DNA of 64,000 nucleotides from Nymphaea colorata (GCF_008831285.2 NC_045138.2:5547205-5611204), one strand, 5' to 3'. Shown: positions 43,782 to 56,566, counted from the first letter of the stretch. Program-made: numbers and translations. The notes: generated from the sequence alone by a model not told the origin.

Positions 43782-43782
43782 C
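43720..43782. repeat. (CT)n(TA)n microsatellite upstream of P450 A'
   Basis: Same site as 17714-17783 but with a longer interrupted CT run and a shorter TA run. Confidence 0.95.
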
Positions 43783-44149
43783 AAACATGTTTGAATAGTC
43801 AAACATGGTTGGTGGTTGGATGCTTGAATAGTCAAACATGTTTGGCAGTTGGAGATCTTGGTCAGGACGTATTAACGAGGAAGTGTTTGTTTTTTAATAT
43901 TTCCCTCAGAACAAGAACGGAGTCATTTTCTTGAAGGTTAAGGAATTCTTAAAACGATAAATAGACAGTATGCCATGGATCATGTAGAATCACATGTGGT
44001 AATGTGTGAGTAGTTGCCCTCACAGTCTCACACATTTTGTTTATTTCCTATTTATTTGTATATGTATGCCCCTTAATTATTTACTTAATGCTCTTTAATC
44101 TTTTTATTATGTCTAATATTTTTTTTGAATAAGTGCTCCTCGAAAAAAA
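43783..44149. other. Spacer with palindromes (duplicate)
   Basis: The duplicate of 17784-18149, with the same two CAAACATGTTTG palindromes. Confidence 0.45.
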
Positions 44150-45060
44150 AACGTATGGCTTTTGCCCAAGGAAACAGGAATGAGCAATAGGGAGCTTACC
44201 ACTGGAGCTAAAATGCTTCAAAGAGTAGAAACACATTTTCAAATCGTTATCTTATTAACCATGGCAGGTTACAATAATGGATTGCTAGGAGGTAGGCTCC
44301 CCACTTTTATTACCAAAAAATGATATTTACAATAATTAACAGAGGATGCAAGGCATCGACAGGAAAATTGCAAGGACCAAAAAACCCTCACCCCTCAAAA
44401 ATACAAGACAGAGAACATCTGAACCAAGAGCCTATAGTTAAGCCAAAAACAAAACTGTCTGCCCGTCTGCTATTAGGCTAACAAAACATGCAATAATACC
44501 CGCCATCGTCGCGTCCATCTTGATGACCATAAATCAAGGATGCTGACCTGATCCACTCACAAAAAGTGATAGTCTATATTGGTTCTTTCAGAACACTTTC
44601 TGAATAGGACCCATCTTGCTGGAATGGTACTGCGCCCTTCAATCATAATGGTTCTGCACCCTTCAATCATAGCTCGTAATCAAAGATATGATCGTGAGAC
44701 TTCCTGAACTCTTCAGCATTTTACCTAGCCAAAACTCCAGCAGGTGCATTTCAGCTGTATCCCCCCTACTGTGAGCCATTCTATTAAGCGACTTGTAAGC
44801 TCCAGCATCCCTGTCCCACCAGATGCAGCCATCATTAACTTTATGTTAAATCTTCTATGTGCAACTTGAAGAGTATGATTGCCCTTATGTATTTCTTCTC
44901 TTTTACTACAGAAAATACCACAAGTTGAATCAGTTGCAAGTTTTCCTCCTGCGAAAAGATCGCCTTACCCTTTGTCCTATCTTCCAAATCCTATTTGTAA
45001 TGCTACCAATGGATGGGTGCTGCCAATTATCATGGGCTGTTTGGTTTTTAATTAAAAAAG
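44150..45060 (-). mobile_element. Possible LINE 3' end (duplicate)
   Basis: The duplicate of 18150-19060 with a few base changes; same weak basis. Confidence 0.3.
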
Positions 45061-45079
45061 TAACATAACGACGGTGGTT

Positions 45080-45470
45080 GGCAATTAAGGACGTTAACGC
45101 CTCAAAGGATTGGCTTCAAACTGGATAAACCCTTAACCATATCTGTTTTTTTTTAATATTCACATATTTGGATTCAAATCCAAAATTTGGTTTCACAATT
45201 CGAACCTGATTTTTATATTCATGTCCAAATCTAAATCCAAATTCTGAATCAAAATTTTTCAATTTTCAAAATGTAAGAGAATTAAATATAAGACATTTGT
45301 TTAAAACAAATCCGGTCCAAATCTGATAGGATGCTATTTCTTAAATCTTAATCGGATAAATATGATTTCTTAATCATATATTAATTTTTTTGCATCAGAC
45401 TTTTTTTATCGGTTCAATTGGATATCCAATCCAAATTGAATATATTGATATCCTTATTAACAATGATAAC
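45080..45470. mobile_element. Degenerate MITE-like segment (duplicate)
   Basis: The duplicate of 19085-19470. Confidence 0.35.
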
Positions 45471-47600
45471 AATGTGATATTGCTTCATGAGTTTGCCCTA
45501 AAGTTTGAGGGAGATTCAAAAAACAATTTGCTATAATGTTTCAGTATCAAATTTTTGGGGTAGATATATGAAATAGAATGTCATTGTTCCCATTACCAAA
45601 TGCCCTCAAAAGACAAAAAAACTTGGAACTATTTTTCCATTTCTATGGAAAGAGAAAAGTGGGAATTCTTTTTGTGAGCATGGCTTGATGATAGTGAAAT
45701 TCCGGATAAAATTGCTATCTTTGTGAATTGGATATTTTCGACAAAATTGATATTTTTGAATTTCAGTATTCCTATCCACAAATTGTAATTCCGACAAATT
45801 TTGTTTAAGTTATTTTCTTTTCAGTCTTCTAGCATTTGGGAAATTGAGTATGATTTTTTTCGCCCCATTTATGAATAGATTTTTGTTTTCATTTAGTTTA
45901 GTAAATACTTTTGTTTTTTTCTTATATGCATATATGTACGTTTTTTTTTACTTTTTTCTTTTCTGAATGTCGCTTGTCAAATCTTTTCAAATGGGACTAT
46001 TTGCAAGGCATTGAATTCATACCGACTACTGTATTGAACACATAAAAGAACTTACAAAATTCGTTAATGAATTCCCATTTTCTAGATCTGCCTTTCTACT
46101 TGCTGATTGAAGGCATGTTATGTTCCTTAGTCAATAAGGGAGTGTTTAATAGCCTTTGATTTAAGGGAGTATTTTCTAAATCTTACTTCATCTTCTCATG
46201 ATTCTGGTGCACTCAAGTATAGCTTCTTGACTCCGAAGATGAGATTTGAGAGAACGAAAAGAAATAGAGTGAGATATTGATTACATATCTCTAATGAGAA
46301 TTATTTAGAAGAAGAATCAATTACTTTGGATGATCTCTTAGGGTTGCTTTGGGTGAAGCCCTAAAGTGATGAGCATATGCCTCCAAAAGATCTTCTTATG
46401 TTGGACCTTGAACAAGCTTGTTCCCAAAGATGGAGAAGAAGAATAGATGAAGAGACAAAAGGAGGAAAAGAGCTAATAGAAAACTCTAAAATGAAGAGAC
46501 AAAAGGAGGAAAAGAGCTAATAGAAAACTCTAAATCTTCAAGTGACAGAGCACTAGAGGTTCCCAAAAGATTAGCTCATGTCCAAGAGGAAGGATTGTGA
46601 GGGTATTTATAAAGAGTTTTGGAGCAAAAACTGAAAATTTGATTTTTTTTTTTTAATTTAACAAGATTTTCTTGAAAATTTCAAATATTTTTGAATAATT
46701 TTTAATTTTTTAAAATATGCTTTCACTAAGTGGGATTAGCCGACAGGGCTAATGCACACCTAGCCAGGCCAAAATCACCCCCCAAGGGGCGGTTTTTCAT
46801 CAAAATGGGGGCCCTGCGTGCACAGACCTTGTCTCAGTGTGCAACGCATATCAGCGGCGATGCGTGAAGGCGCTCTCACGTGCTCATTCGACTGCATGGC
46901 ACGCTTGTGCGTTTGCTCGACCACGTGGCACGCTTGCTCGACCTTGTGGCGCACTCGCGTAGTGTGCGCACTCGCGTAGTGTGCGCACTTGCGCGCGCGT
47001 GATTTTTGTTTTTTGTTTTTGTTTTTTAAATCAAAATAAAAAATAATACTGAAAAGTTGTTTATATAAGAAGTGTAAAACCTTTTTTATTTAAAATGTAA
47101 GCAATGATGATTTTTGTTAAAAATGGGCGGCCGACTATGTTTTGAGAAATTCCAGGTTCGTTTTATATTTGGATTGGGTTCAATTGGTCGCCCATGCATT
47201 CTAAGGAGTAATTTAAGCTCAAAAGCACATCTCGACACAAAAGCAAAACATAAAACAAAGGAAGGTCCATGTGTGTGCGGGGACACACTCAATGACATTA
47301 AATTTTGCCGTTCGGATATCAGCTTTGGAATTTGAGTTTCAATTTTTTGATTAGGATCTAAACTTGGGTTTGGGGTCTAATTCGGATCCGAGAATTGGAT
47401 TTTGGATATGAATCTCACGTCTAAGGTTGGGTTTTGATTTTAAATTTTGTGTTTGGGATTGGACAAGGTTTAGAGATTTATTTTGGATCGACTAGTCGCA
47501 AATTTATTTTGGGTCTAGGATTGCGCTTAAGGACAAGGAATTAATCCAGATAAAATAATTGAGAACTGAGTGAAAATGAAATACACCCCTTTAAAAAAAA
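45471..47600. other. Spacer (duplicate of 19471-21585)
   Basis: Holds the 44-bp tandem duplication (about 46447-46534), the GC-rich island (46740-47010) with two 17-bp units, and otherwise no recognisable gene. Confidence 0.5.
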
Positions 47601-48640
47601 AAAGAATTTGGGGAGATAACAGTGCTTCGTAAGTGTTCATCATAAAACTTGCTTTCTAACTAAAAACAAATTTCAATGTATACCACACATATATAACATC
47701 CTTGAGTTTCAACACAATCCTATTGTTGGTTTGTAAATTTACATCAGCAACACCAACTTGTGACAAACTATAATTATACATTCCAACACAGCATAATCAC
47801 TAAAAGCATAAGTAAAAAATAATTCTTCATTTGAAATGACATGGAGAGACACTACTATCAATTACCCAGATCATATCGTGACTTGTCAAGTTCATAACAT
47901 CTTCATCATAAACAACTGTCATTATGTATAGCTGCAACAACACGATCATTAATATCTTCATTTTTTCTATCTTCTTTTTTACTATTTATATTTTCTCCCA
48001 TCAATTGAAAGCAATATTTTTTGATGTACCACATAACATATTCTTGTAACTTGACCTTGATTTGCTTCAATTTTTATGTGTACATTTCTCACTCTTGAAT
48101 TTATTTTTCTCCCTTTTTTTAGTGACAAATGCTAGACTTTTAGATTTTTTTCTCATCTATTCATTTAAAACACCGACCTTAACAAGCTTCATAAAAGTAA
48201 TACTATTTGACATAGAGTTAGTGAGTGAGATCCAAAATGTCTCGTATAAATCTAGTGGAGTGAGAAAAAACCAAGGTTCAAGAACTTCATCTTCAAATTT
48301 TAGACTCACATCCGACAATTGATTAATAAGTCATTGGAATTCATTCAAGCGATCGACAACAAAATTTCCTTATGCTTAACTTGCATCATCCATATTATTG
48401 CCGGTCTTTGAAGCATGCAAATTTTCAAGTGAGGACCATAATTTCTTCATATGATTCTCATGCTGAACGTAATATAGGCATTCTCATCAACAAATTATCG
48501 AATAAAATCATACACCTCCTCATGCTCAAACTTTCAATTTTCATTACTGATAGATTCTGGCTTTTGATTTGTAAATATTAGAAGATGCATAATCTTCACA
48601 AACAAAAATTCATTCACTTTGTTTTTGTGTAGATTATAAT
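47601..48640 (-). pseudogene. Ty1/copia gag-protease remnant (duplicate)
   Basis: The duplicate of 21590-22600, with the same DSSV protease site. It has several bases that are absent in the first copy, mainly in short homopolymers, so this copy looks better preserved or better sequenced. Confidence 0.75.
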
Positions 48641-48699
48641 TTGTGTCAATCGAACTAATCACCTGACTTGTGGTAATGATGTTTATTCTTGAACCAAAA

Positions 48700-49410
48700 G
48701 CTTCGATACCATTTATATTGGTAAAAGCAGGCACAAACCAAATGATCAAGTTTTACAAACAATGGCAATGACTAAAAATACCTCTAAATAAGCATTTTTA
48801 TTCTGTGCAAATAAACGAACAATATTTCTTCCACCCGCACTCCAAAATAAAACTTTTATCAATTAAGAGATTTCAGTGCACAGGAATAAAAGCAAACACC
48901 AAAAAAGACAAATACCAATTTTCTACTTGGAAATCCCACTAAAAAATAAGAGATAAATGCCACAAGGTTGAGAGCAATCCGATAACAATAAGTCCATAGA
49001 TCACCACAAGGTAGATACAATAAAACAAAGAAAGAGTAAGAACGGAAAGATCATGAGTGATCCCATGGCAAAGTCATCTTTCTCTAGCCCCAATAGTCAT
49101 AAAAAGTGAAGAAAAAAGAACAAGGAAAAACCTCAAACAAGAAATTGAAGTTTTCTTTCCCTCTCTATTAATGCCTCTTGTTGCTTCGAGTGAGTGGAGA
49201 ACATAAAAACCCCAAGCAATGAAGAAGAAAACCCCAAGCCAAGACTCGCATAAAAACATTCTATCCCCTTTTTCTTCCCTCTTCTATTTAAATTTTTGTA
49301 ATTTCAATCAACAAAATTGTTGCTTATTTGCATCTTTTCAATGCTTTCCACTCAAGTACGAGTGAAAAAAAAAATGACTTTTCACCTTCCACCTTGTGAT
49401 CCAAACTTAG
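48700..49410 (-). mobile_element. Copia primer site and candidate LTR/leader (duplicate)
   Basis: Primer site TGGTATCGAAGC at 48700-48711 (minus), followed by the leader shared with 2490-3200. Confidence 0.4.
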
Positions 49411-49651
49411 AGTTCTGTTAAAAATTGTTTTATATTACTACTACAAAACTACTTGTTCTCTGCTTGAGTTTTACATGTCAGCGCTCAAAATCTGGCCAAC
49501 GTGTGCCAATTTTATTTGATGATTTCAAGTATGTTGCCTTGTTTTCCCTCAAATTTTCTTATTGTATAGCTCAGCCAATCAAAAGCGGTGGAGATAATCT
49601 CACAAGGTTCCATCAAATATACCTCATTCGACCATATGTGCAACAAAAACC

Positions 49652-50023
49652 ATGACACACAGTACTTTTACGATGTGTTCTAGCTTGGATATGGCAGACA
49701 GAATGCTTATAATGTTTTTTTTTCCTCCAATGTATATTTTTCATAGGCCACCCCATCATAAGAAATTGATTCTTCAGAACTATGGATTAATTTGTGGCAT
49801 CGCACCAATCCATGCATCACAAGCTGCTTCACCCCACCTCTGTCGCTATTTATTCAGTTTGGGCGAGCAGGAGGGAACCCACCGCTGGGGTGAGAAGTTG
49901 AAATCCCTTCAAGTCAACCCAGATGCACTTATGGTTACTTCCCTCAACTCAGAGAGTAGTGTCCATGGTAGTTTCCTGACGAGAAAAGTAGCATCCACAA
50001 GAATTCAACCTGCAATTAACTAA
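49652..50023 (+). CDS. Unrecognised conserved frame, longest copy, 123 codons
   Basis: The best-preserved version of the conserved frame: 123 open codons ending SLNSESSVHGSFLTRKVAST and a few more. It has a Met-rich start segment, then a His-rich stretch (HRPPHHKK), then the part shared by all copies. I recognise no domain, and no splice sites or promoter are evident. Confidence 0.3.
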   Translation: MTHSTFTMCSSLDMADRMLIMFFFPPMYIFHRPPHHKKLILQNYGLICGIAPIHASQAASPHLCRYLFSLGEQEGTHRWGEKLKSLQVNPDALMVTSLNSESSVHGSFLTRKVASTRIQPAIN

Positions 50024-50248
50024 GATTTTATTGATCCACTAATCCAACCAGCTACACTATGTTCCTTAAAACTCATTACCTATTTAGACACCCCAACATG
50101 ATCAATTAACAAGCAACATCTAGAATTTTCCTTTTGTCTAACATTCTAATTTCTTATCACCACATTATTCATTTTTAATTGCACTGAAAATTTGTTCAAA
50201 AAATGAAACCATAAGCCTGCCATATCATCAGTAATGTTATTGCATACA

Positions 50249-50884
50249 CTAAAAACAAGTAACTAATAGAGGTGGGGAGGGAGACGGGGCCTCAAAAGCA
50301 CTAAGCGGAGTTGCTTTGGGCAGGGCTAGGTCATGTCCCTCGGTCATGTCAACCGGCTCATTCATGGGTGTAGACCATTCAAAGCTCTGCAGCAAGCGCG
50401 CCACAGTTAGGTGAAGAACTTGCATGGCCATCTGCCAGCGGACGCAGATCCTCCTTCCCGATCCAAATGGCAAGAACGCAAAGTCCTGACCACCAAAGCT
50501 GGTCATCTCATTGCAGCTGCTCAAGAACCTCTCTGGCTTGAATTCTTCTGGGTCCATCCACAATGTCGGATCGTGATGAATCTTCCACACATTAACAAAC
50601 AGAGTTGAGCCAACCGGCAACTCGAACCCACCAAGTTGAATGGATTCCATTGACTCATGTGGGACCAAAAGCGGTCCCATTGGATATAGGCGCATTGACT
50701 CTTTGACTATGGCTTGCAAATAAGGCAAGTTGTTGACATCTGTTTCATCCACTTGTCGCTCTTTGCCGATGTGGCAGTCTAACTCATCATGGGCTTTCTT
50801 TAGGAGATGTGGGTTATTTAGCAAGAGAGAGAGAGCCCACTCAAGTGTGACTGCTGTGGTCTCGGTCCCGGCTACTACCAAAAC
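50249..50884 (-). pseudogene. Cytochrome P450 copy B', orphan exon 2
   Basis: The exon is fully open (211 codons plus stop) after a TTCCAG acceptor and has the canonical oxygen-binding segment VVAGTETTAVTLEW, ExxR, and PERF. In the haem loop the residue after the Cys-x pair is Arg, not Gly (GRRICVRW), which should disturb the cysteine-ligand loop. The cognate exon 1 has been deleted (see 52246), so the exon cannot be part of a P450 transcript from this locus unless spliced to another copy. The frame also happens to run open into the intron to 50998. Confidence 0.8.
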
Positions 50885-52246
50885 CTGGAATAATTCAAGA
50901 CAATGGAGATTGGTGGTAAATAGATCTATGCCCTTTACTGATGCTAGAGAATTGAAAGTGTCACAAGCAAACATGAATAAAAAGTAGGTATGGGGCAATT
51001 TCTTTTATTTGTTATCAGAGGAATTATTTAAATATATATAGAGCAAAGAACATTCACTGAAAAGCCATTTGAACCTTACGGAAACTACAAAATGTGAGGC
51101 TGGTAGCATGAGATCCCAGATCAAGGCTGATCTAATATCCCTTTTATGTAGAACTACAACATAAACAAACACTAGATTTTGCCATTATGTGAAAAAGAAG
51201 AACTGAGATCCTTAGTTTATAGATAAAACCTTACAATTGGTGTCGGGTCTGACCTAAAGCATGTGGATTTGAGATTCTCAATGATCCCAAATTACCTTGA
51301 TTTTCAAATCTGAGGCAATCAAACACCCCTCGAATATAAACTACAAGAACATGCCTGATTTAAGATTGTGGGGAGGGTCTCGTCTTAAATCTATGGCTCT
51401 CCAATCTTGAAGATTTAAAATCAGGGGCCATGATTTTATTGATCATGGGAAGTTCACAATTTGATTGAAATGTGGATTTTATCTATCATGGATTTATGAT
51501 TCCTTGGATCTAAGATCCATGTGGAATCAAGCACAACCTAAAAACTCTTCTAGTATTAATATACTGCGTATATATGATACTCTCATTTCTCTTAGTTTTC
51601 TAGATTCCCATTATGCAAACAGAAATTAGGTGATGAGAAGGACCCAAAATCTTATCAGTTTAAATAGGGTGCTAACACGTTCACTTAATCAGCTTAATTT
51701 GGCAAGAAATGCTTAAAGTTATAAAAAAAGATTTAAACTAAATCACCAAAAGAAACAAACATCAAAACCTGTTAGTAAGAAGAATCTGAAATATTTAGAA
51801 GAGAAAAAAGCACGGCGACCCATCTTTTTTGGTAATTAACCATTAGAAAATTAAACTTAAGGGGGAGTTTATTACTTCAGATCTGAAAATTCATAAATCT
51901 CACGTGAATCTGACGTGTTTTGCTTTTGTTGATATGACAAAAGAATCATGAGACCTAGGATTCATACTTAACATTCTTATTTTACTTCTCTCTGTTGAAA
52001 CACTAAAGGTTAGAATTAAGATTGAAAGGGAAAAGTCGGATCTAGAACCACGGTTTTCAAGTCCTATGAGTCTTAGATGCAATCTGTCAAACGCCCGGTA
52101 AGTATGTTATGCATATATTTTTTTTATTGTCAAAATCTCCCAAGTTTGACCTTTGGAACTTCTCTTCAATGGCGGTTCACAATAGCTTAGCGATTTTAGT
52201 GCTTTCTGTACTTAAAAAAAAAAAAAGAGGAAAAGAGAGAGAGGTG
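50885..52246. other. P450 B' intron, ending at the exon 1 deletion
   Basis: Collinear with 24848-26200 and free of viral DNA, with the empty site CAATAGCTTAGCGATTTTAG near 52181-52200 and the MITE-like element near 51859-52095. It ends GAGGTG and then jumps to the upstream flank. Confidence 0.65.
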
Positions 52247-53209
52247 TTTAAAAAATTATTTTTAAACAAAATATAACCATTCTAATATATTTATAAAAAA
52301 ATATTTTGATATAACACGTGCTTTGAATCAACTTGTTTTTACACAAAAAATGTTGTTTTTTCTATTATCAAAATGTAGATGCTATGACAGCCATTCATTT
52401 ATTTTCTTGTCATAAAAACACTATTAAATCCTAGAAATGGATCAACTGAATATATATTTCATATCAACCTATCCTTAATAACATATTCTACTGCTATACT
52501 TCCAAAAAAAAACACTTTAAATATCATATTTAAAGGGTTTTCGGTTTTGTCCCTGACCTATTTGTTTGGTTTATACCAATATTTTCGGTCAATACACAAC
52601 CCCATATATTATAATGGGTATGTTTGATAATTGGGTTTGGAGATCTTGGCGACCCCACGAGAGATTACCATAGGACAATGATGGTGACCTCCTTCTTAGA
52701 CTTTACTATCAATAGCATTCTTCCATCGTTTGCACTACGATATTTTGGAGACTGATTGAATTGTTAGAACCACGTAATCCATGACAGCCGCATCATTCCT
52801 TTCGACCAGATAGAGACCATTTGATAATATGAGCAATGTGTCATGATCCCATGAATCTATGGAGTAGATTAATGGGACACTATGACAATATTAAATATGA
52901 ATGTGCTTTAATTTATGTAGACATTAAAAAATTTTGCACACATTAGAAAGCCAACCACAAAAGAACTAGGTGGATCCAGTTGTGAGCACCACCCTAGTGC
53001 ATGCAATAAATGCACACCAAAAAAGGCATAGGGACATTTTTGCCGTTTTCAAAAAAGAAAACAAACATATTGAGGACTTTATATCTTCCACTTTCCATCT
53101 TTTACGCAAAAAAAAAACAACAAACTCTGTGGTGCAAGAAAAATCTATGAGGGATTATTTTGGGAGGTATATGTTCCGTCTTGCCAAGAGCTGCTTCTTG
53201 TTAGTCTTT
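52247..53209. other. 5' flank of the lost P450 B' exon 1
   Basis: Matches 27014-28160, with single copies of the two short tandem duplications seen there. No gene. Confidence 0.5.
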
Positions 53210-53856
53210 TAAATCCCTAGTTTGGTATAAAAGTGTGAATTTGAATTTGGATTTGGGTTCGGATTTAAAAACAGTGGATATTAAATCTGCAGTAATCAAA
53301 GGCAACCTAAATGGTTGGATAGATCTAGATGGTACTTCTTTTGTTCACTTTTAAGCTCCCTTTAGATCACTACTACTTTAGTGTTTTATCGTGAAAATGT
53401 TATCTTATTTTATTATCTAAATGAATGCTTCTGTATGCATTGTAATTTGTTTCCAGAATAACATTACGTATATTGAAATGGAATGTCCATCCATGGAACT
53501 ATGCATACAGAAATCACATACCTGACGCTATTGATTACAGAATTATTATTGGTAGTAAAATTTTCTATAGATATTTTAAAAGTTTTTACTCATTTCTTAA
53601 AAATGGCAAAATAATTGAAGGAACTGGCCGCCTACAATCCGCTGCCCCGGCCGTTGCAGCAAACCCTTTGGAAATGAGACTTATTATCTATTCAAACACC
53701 CCAACTGATATCAATTAATTACCATGCAACATCCACAATTTTCCTTTTATCTAACATTCTAATTTCTTATGACCTCATTCTTCGTTTCAAATTATGAATC
53801 TGTCATATCATTGGAAATATTATAGCACACACTAGAAACAAGCACTATCATTAGTT
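53210..53856 (+). other. Spacer before P450 C, with an 81-codon frame
   Basis: An open frame at 53473-53718 (IDYRIIIGSKIFYRYF, then FLKNGKIIEGTG) recurs in the next unit at 58496-58723 with 75 codons. The first codons differ by a shift, but the core is kept. It is unrecognised and probably 3' flank of the P450 unit rather than a gene. Confidence 0.3.
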
Positions 53857-54458
53857 TCACAACTGGAGGTGGGGAGGGAGATGAAGCCTCAAAAGGACTC
53901 TAAACAGAGTTGCTTTGGGCAGGACTAGGCCATGTCCCTCGGTCATGTCAACCGGCTCATCCTTGGGCGTAGACCATTCAAAGCCCTGCAGCAAGCGTGC
54001 CAAAGTTAAGTGAATAAATTGCATGGTCATCCGCCAGCCGACGCAGAACCTCCTTCCCGACCCAAATGGCAAGAACACAAAGTCCTGACCACCAAAGCTG
54101 GTCATCTCATTGCCGCTGCTCAAGAACCTCTCTGGCTTCAACTCTTCTGGGTCGGACAATGTGGGTTGTGATGAATCTTCCACGCGTTAACAAACAGGGT
54201 TCAATCAACCGACATGTCGAACCCACCAAGTTGAATGGGTCCCAATGACTCGTGTGAGAGCAAAAGCGGTGTCGTCTGGGTATAAGTCTGCAAGTAAGGC
54301 AAGTTGTTGTTGTCTGGTTCGTCCACTTGTCAGTCTTTGCCCACATGGTAGTCCAACTCATCTTGGGCTTTCTTTAAGATATGTGGGTTGTTTAGCAAGA
54401 GAGAGAGAGCCCACTCAAGTGTGATTGCTGTGGCCTCCGTCCCGGCAACTACCAAAAC
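53857..54458 (-). pseudogene. Cytochrome P450 copy C, exon 2, internal deletions
   Basis: The start is intact (VLVVAGTEATAITLEWALS) and the end is open with PERF and haem loop GSGRRFCVGW (53857-54183). In between, deletions remove the codons around KESMR near 54290 and part of the WxDPEE segment near 54155, and they shift the frame. The exon is about 35 bases shorter than that of A. Confidence 0.75.
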
Positions 54459-55148
54459 CTGGAATAGTTCAGGACAATGGAGATTAGTGGTAACTAATAC
54501 TAGAGAATTAAAGGAGTCACAAGCAAACAACAGTAAAGCTTTGGTAGAGGGCCATTTCTTTTATGCTATCAGAGGAATGATCTAAATATGTATAGAACAA
54601 AGTACATTCAGTGAAGCCATTTGAACAAAATGTGTGTTTGAGATCCCAGATCCTAGGCTGATCTAATGTCCCTTTTGTGTAAGAAAAACAAACACTAGAT
54701 TTTTACCAGTATGTGAAAAAGAAGAATTTGAGATCCTTGGTTGATATCCAAACCATATTCGATGTCCCACGGGAGGGGGTGTGACGTAAAGTATGTGGAT
54801 TTGAGATTCACAATGATCCCAAATCACCGCAAATTTCCGATCCAAGGCAATCAAACGCCTTTTAAATATAAAATTGGATGGAGGTCTGATATTAAACCTA
54901 TAGGTCTCAAATCATGAGGATCCATGGTTCTCAAATCTTGAGGATTTAAAATCAAAGAGAACCAAACGTCCTTATTAAAACCCATTAATTTAAGATCATA
55001 TTTTTTTCCCTGGGTGGTGGAGAGAGGGAGGAAAGGGTATCCGATCTTAAATTCATGGATTTGAGATCCTAGGGATATCAGATCAGAGTGGATCTCAAAT
55101 CCACGGTGAAATAAACGCAACCTGTATGTTTTCACTTTTTTTTATGGA

Positions 55149-55150
<2 letters not shown>

Positions 55151-55236
<86 letters not shown>
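55151..55236. repeat. (TA)n microsatellite
   Basis: About 43 uninterrupted TA units within the P450 C intron. Confidence 1.
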
Positions 55237-55240
<4 letters not shown>

Positions 55241-55822
55241 CAAAGGTTAATTGGATCGGTTCTGGTTTCAAAAGAAAAAATCAAAATCCAAGTCTAATTC
55301 GGATCCATAAAGTTGAAATGGAGGATGCTTGGGTCCAACCCAAATTTGATCTGTCGATGAGGTTCAAAAAAGTTGGTTGGTTTGTAAACTCCTTACGTTA
55401 TTCGCTTAAAAGAATGAATTACCATGGAGATGGAAGAAAGATGCGAAAAAATATCGCAAATTTTTAACAATATATTAAAAATTTGGCAATAATAGAAACT
55501 GCAGCTAACATGCACAAATCCACAAAATACACCAAAGTTTTTTTTTTTTTAATCGATATAATAGAAAAGGTGCAAAAGATTATCCAGTGCTTCTTAAATC
55601 TGTAAAAATTCAATCTGTTAACTCAATAAACTATATTTAGGCTTGAAGTAGGGACAAGTATAGCATCCTGAGGCCAAGAAACGACCTTGGACTTTGAAGG
55701 CAATGAGAAGAGGGAAAAGTGTCGGCTTTTCGTGCTAAATTGGCAAGTAAATTAATTGCATTTAGGCTTGATTTCCCTCAAAATCATTATAACGTTAACA
55801 AAAAATCTCATAATTCTTTTAA

Positions 55823-55825
<3 letters not shown>

Positions 55826-55893
<68 letters not shown>
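55826..55893. repeat. (TA)n microsatellite
   Basis: About 34 uninterrupted TA units within the P450 C intron. Confidence 1.
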
Positions 55894-55898
<5 letters not shown>

Positions 55899-56566
55899 AT
55901 TCAGATATAACTAATCATGCATTAATGTTATTGAAGCAGTAAAAAAATTAATAAAAATGACAAATCAACTTACAAATTGTGGCCTTTTTGAAAAAAAAAA
56001 TTAGTTTTTTATTGGTAGTGCAAAACCTAAAGGTCTTTTTAGCAATATGAAACTTAACGTTAGATGACCTTTTCTTTTAATTATTTTTAAGTATGTCTTA
56101 GAAAAATTTCTAACAAGAAGTTACAAAATAAAAATATCAAATTTAGTAAGGATCATGATAGCTCGATGGAAAGAAATATGGTTAAATAGTTGGCAAGGTG
56201 ATGGCACAAGCTAAAATGACAAGAAAATGTTGAAAGTTATAGAAAAATAAACTTATATCACAAAAAGTTATAGAAAAATAAACACGGCTACCAAAACTTT
56301 TTGGTAGTTAACCATTAGAAAAACTTAAGAGGAGTTTGATTACTTCGGGTCTGAAATCCATAAATCTCATATGAACCTGAAGGTTTTAAAGTCCTAATAA
56401 TTTAAAACCAAACTGTCAAACGTCCGACCAGTATTTTATGTATTTTTTTTTAACTGTCAAAATCTCTCAAGTGTGACGTTAGGAAATTCTCTACAAATGG
56501 CCGTTGACAATAGCTTTGTGATTTTAGTGCTTTAAGAACAAACAGGAGGGGAAGGTGGTAACGTAC

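Larger units (their letters stand above)
28587..53209. repeat. Second copy of the ~26 kb tandem duplication
   Basis: The copy is collinear with 2569-28160 and nearly identical up to about 52860. Marked differences are a 26-bp deletion in the viral block near 35058, microsatellite length at 43720-43782, the 17-bp repeat at about 46951, loss of P450 B exon 1 at 52246/52247 and single-base indels scattered near the gap. Confidence 0.9.
54459..56566. other. P450 C intron
   Basis: Collinear with the introns of A and D, without the virus. It holds GGATCTCAAAT-type MITE sequence (about 54880-55110) and two long (TA)n runs. The insertion-site sequence GACAATAGCTTTGTGATTTT is seen at about 56503-56525. 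No gene. Confidence 0.55.

Noticed and set aside
55126-55467. Frame with a long Ile-Tyr repeat (also 55719-55910)
   Set aside because: It is a translated (TA)n microsatellite.
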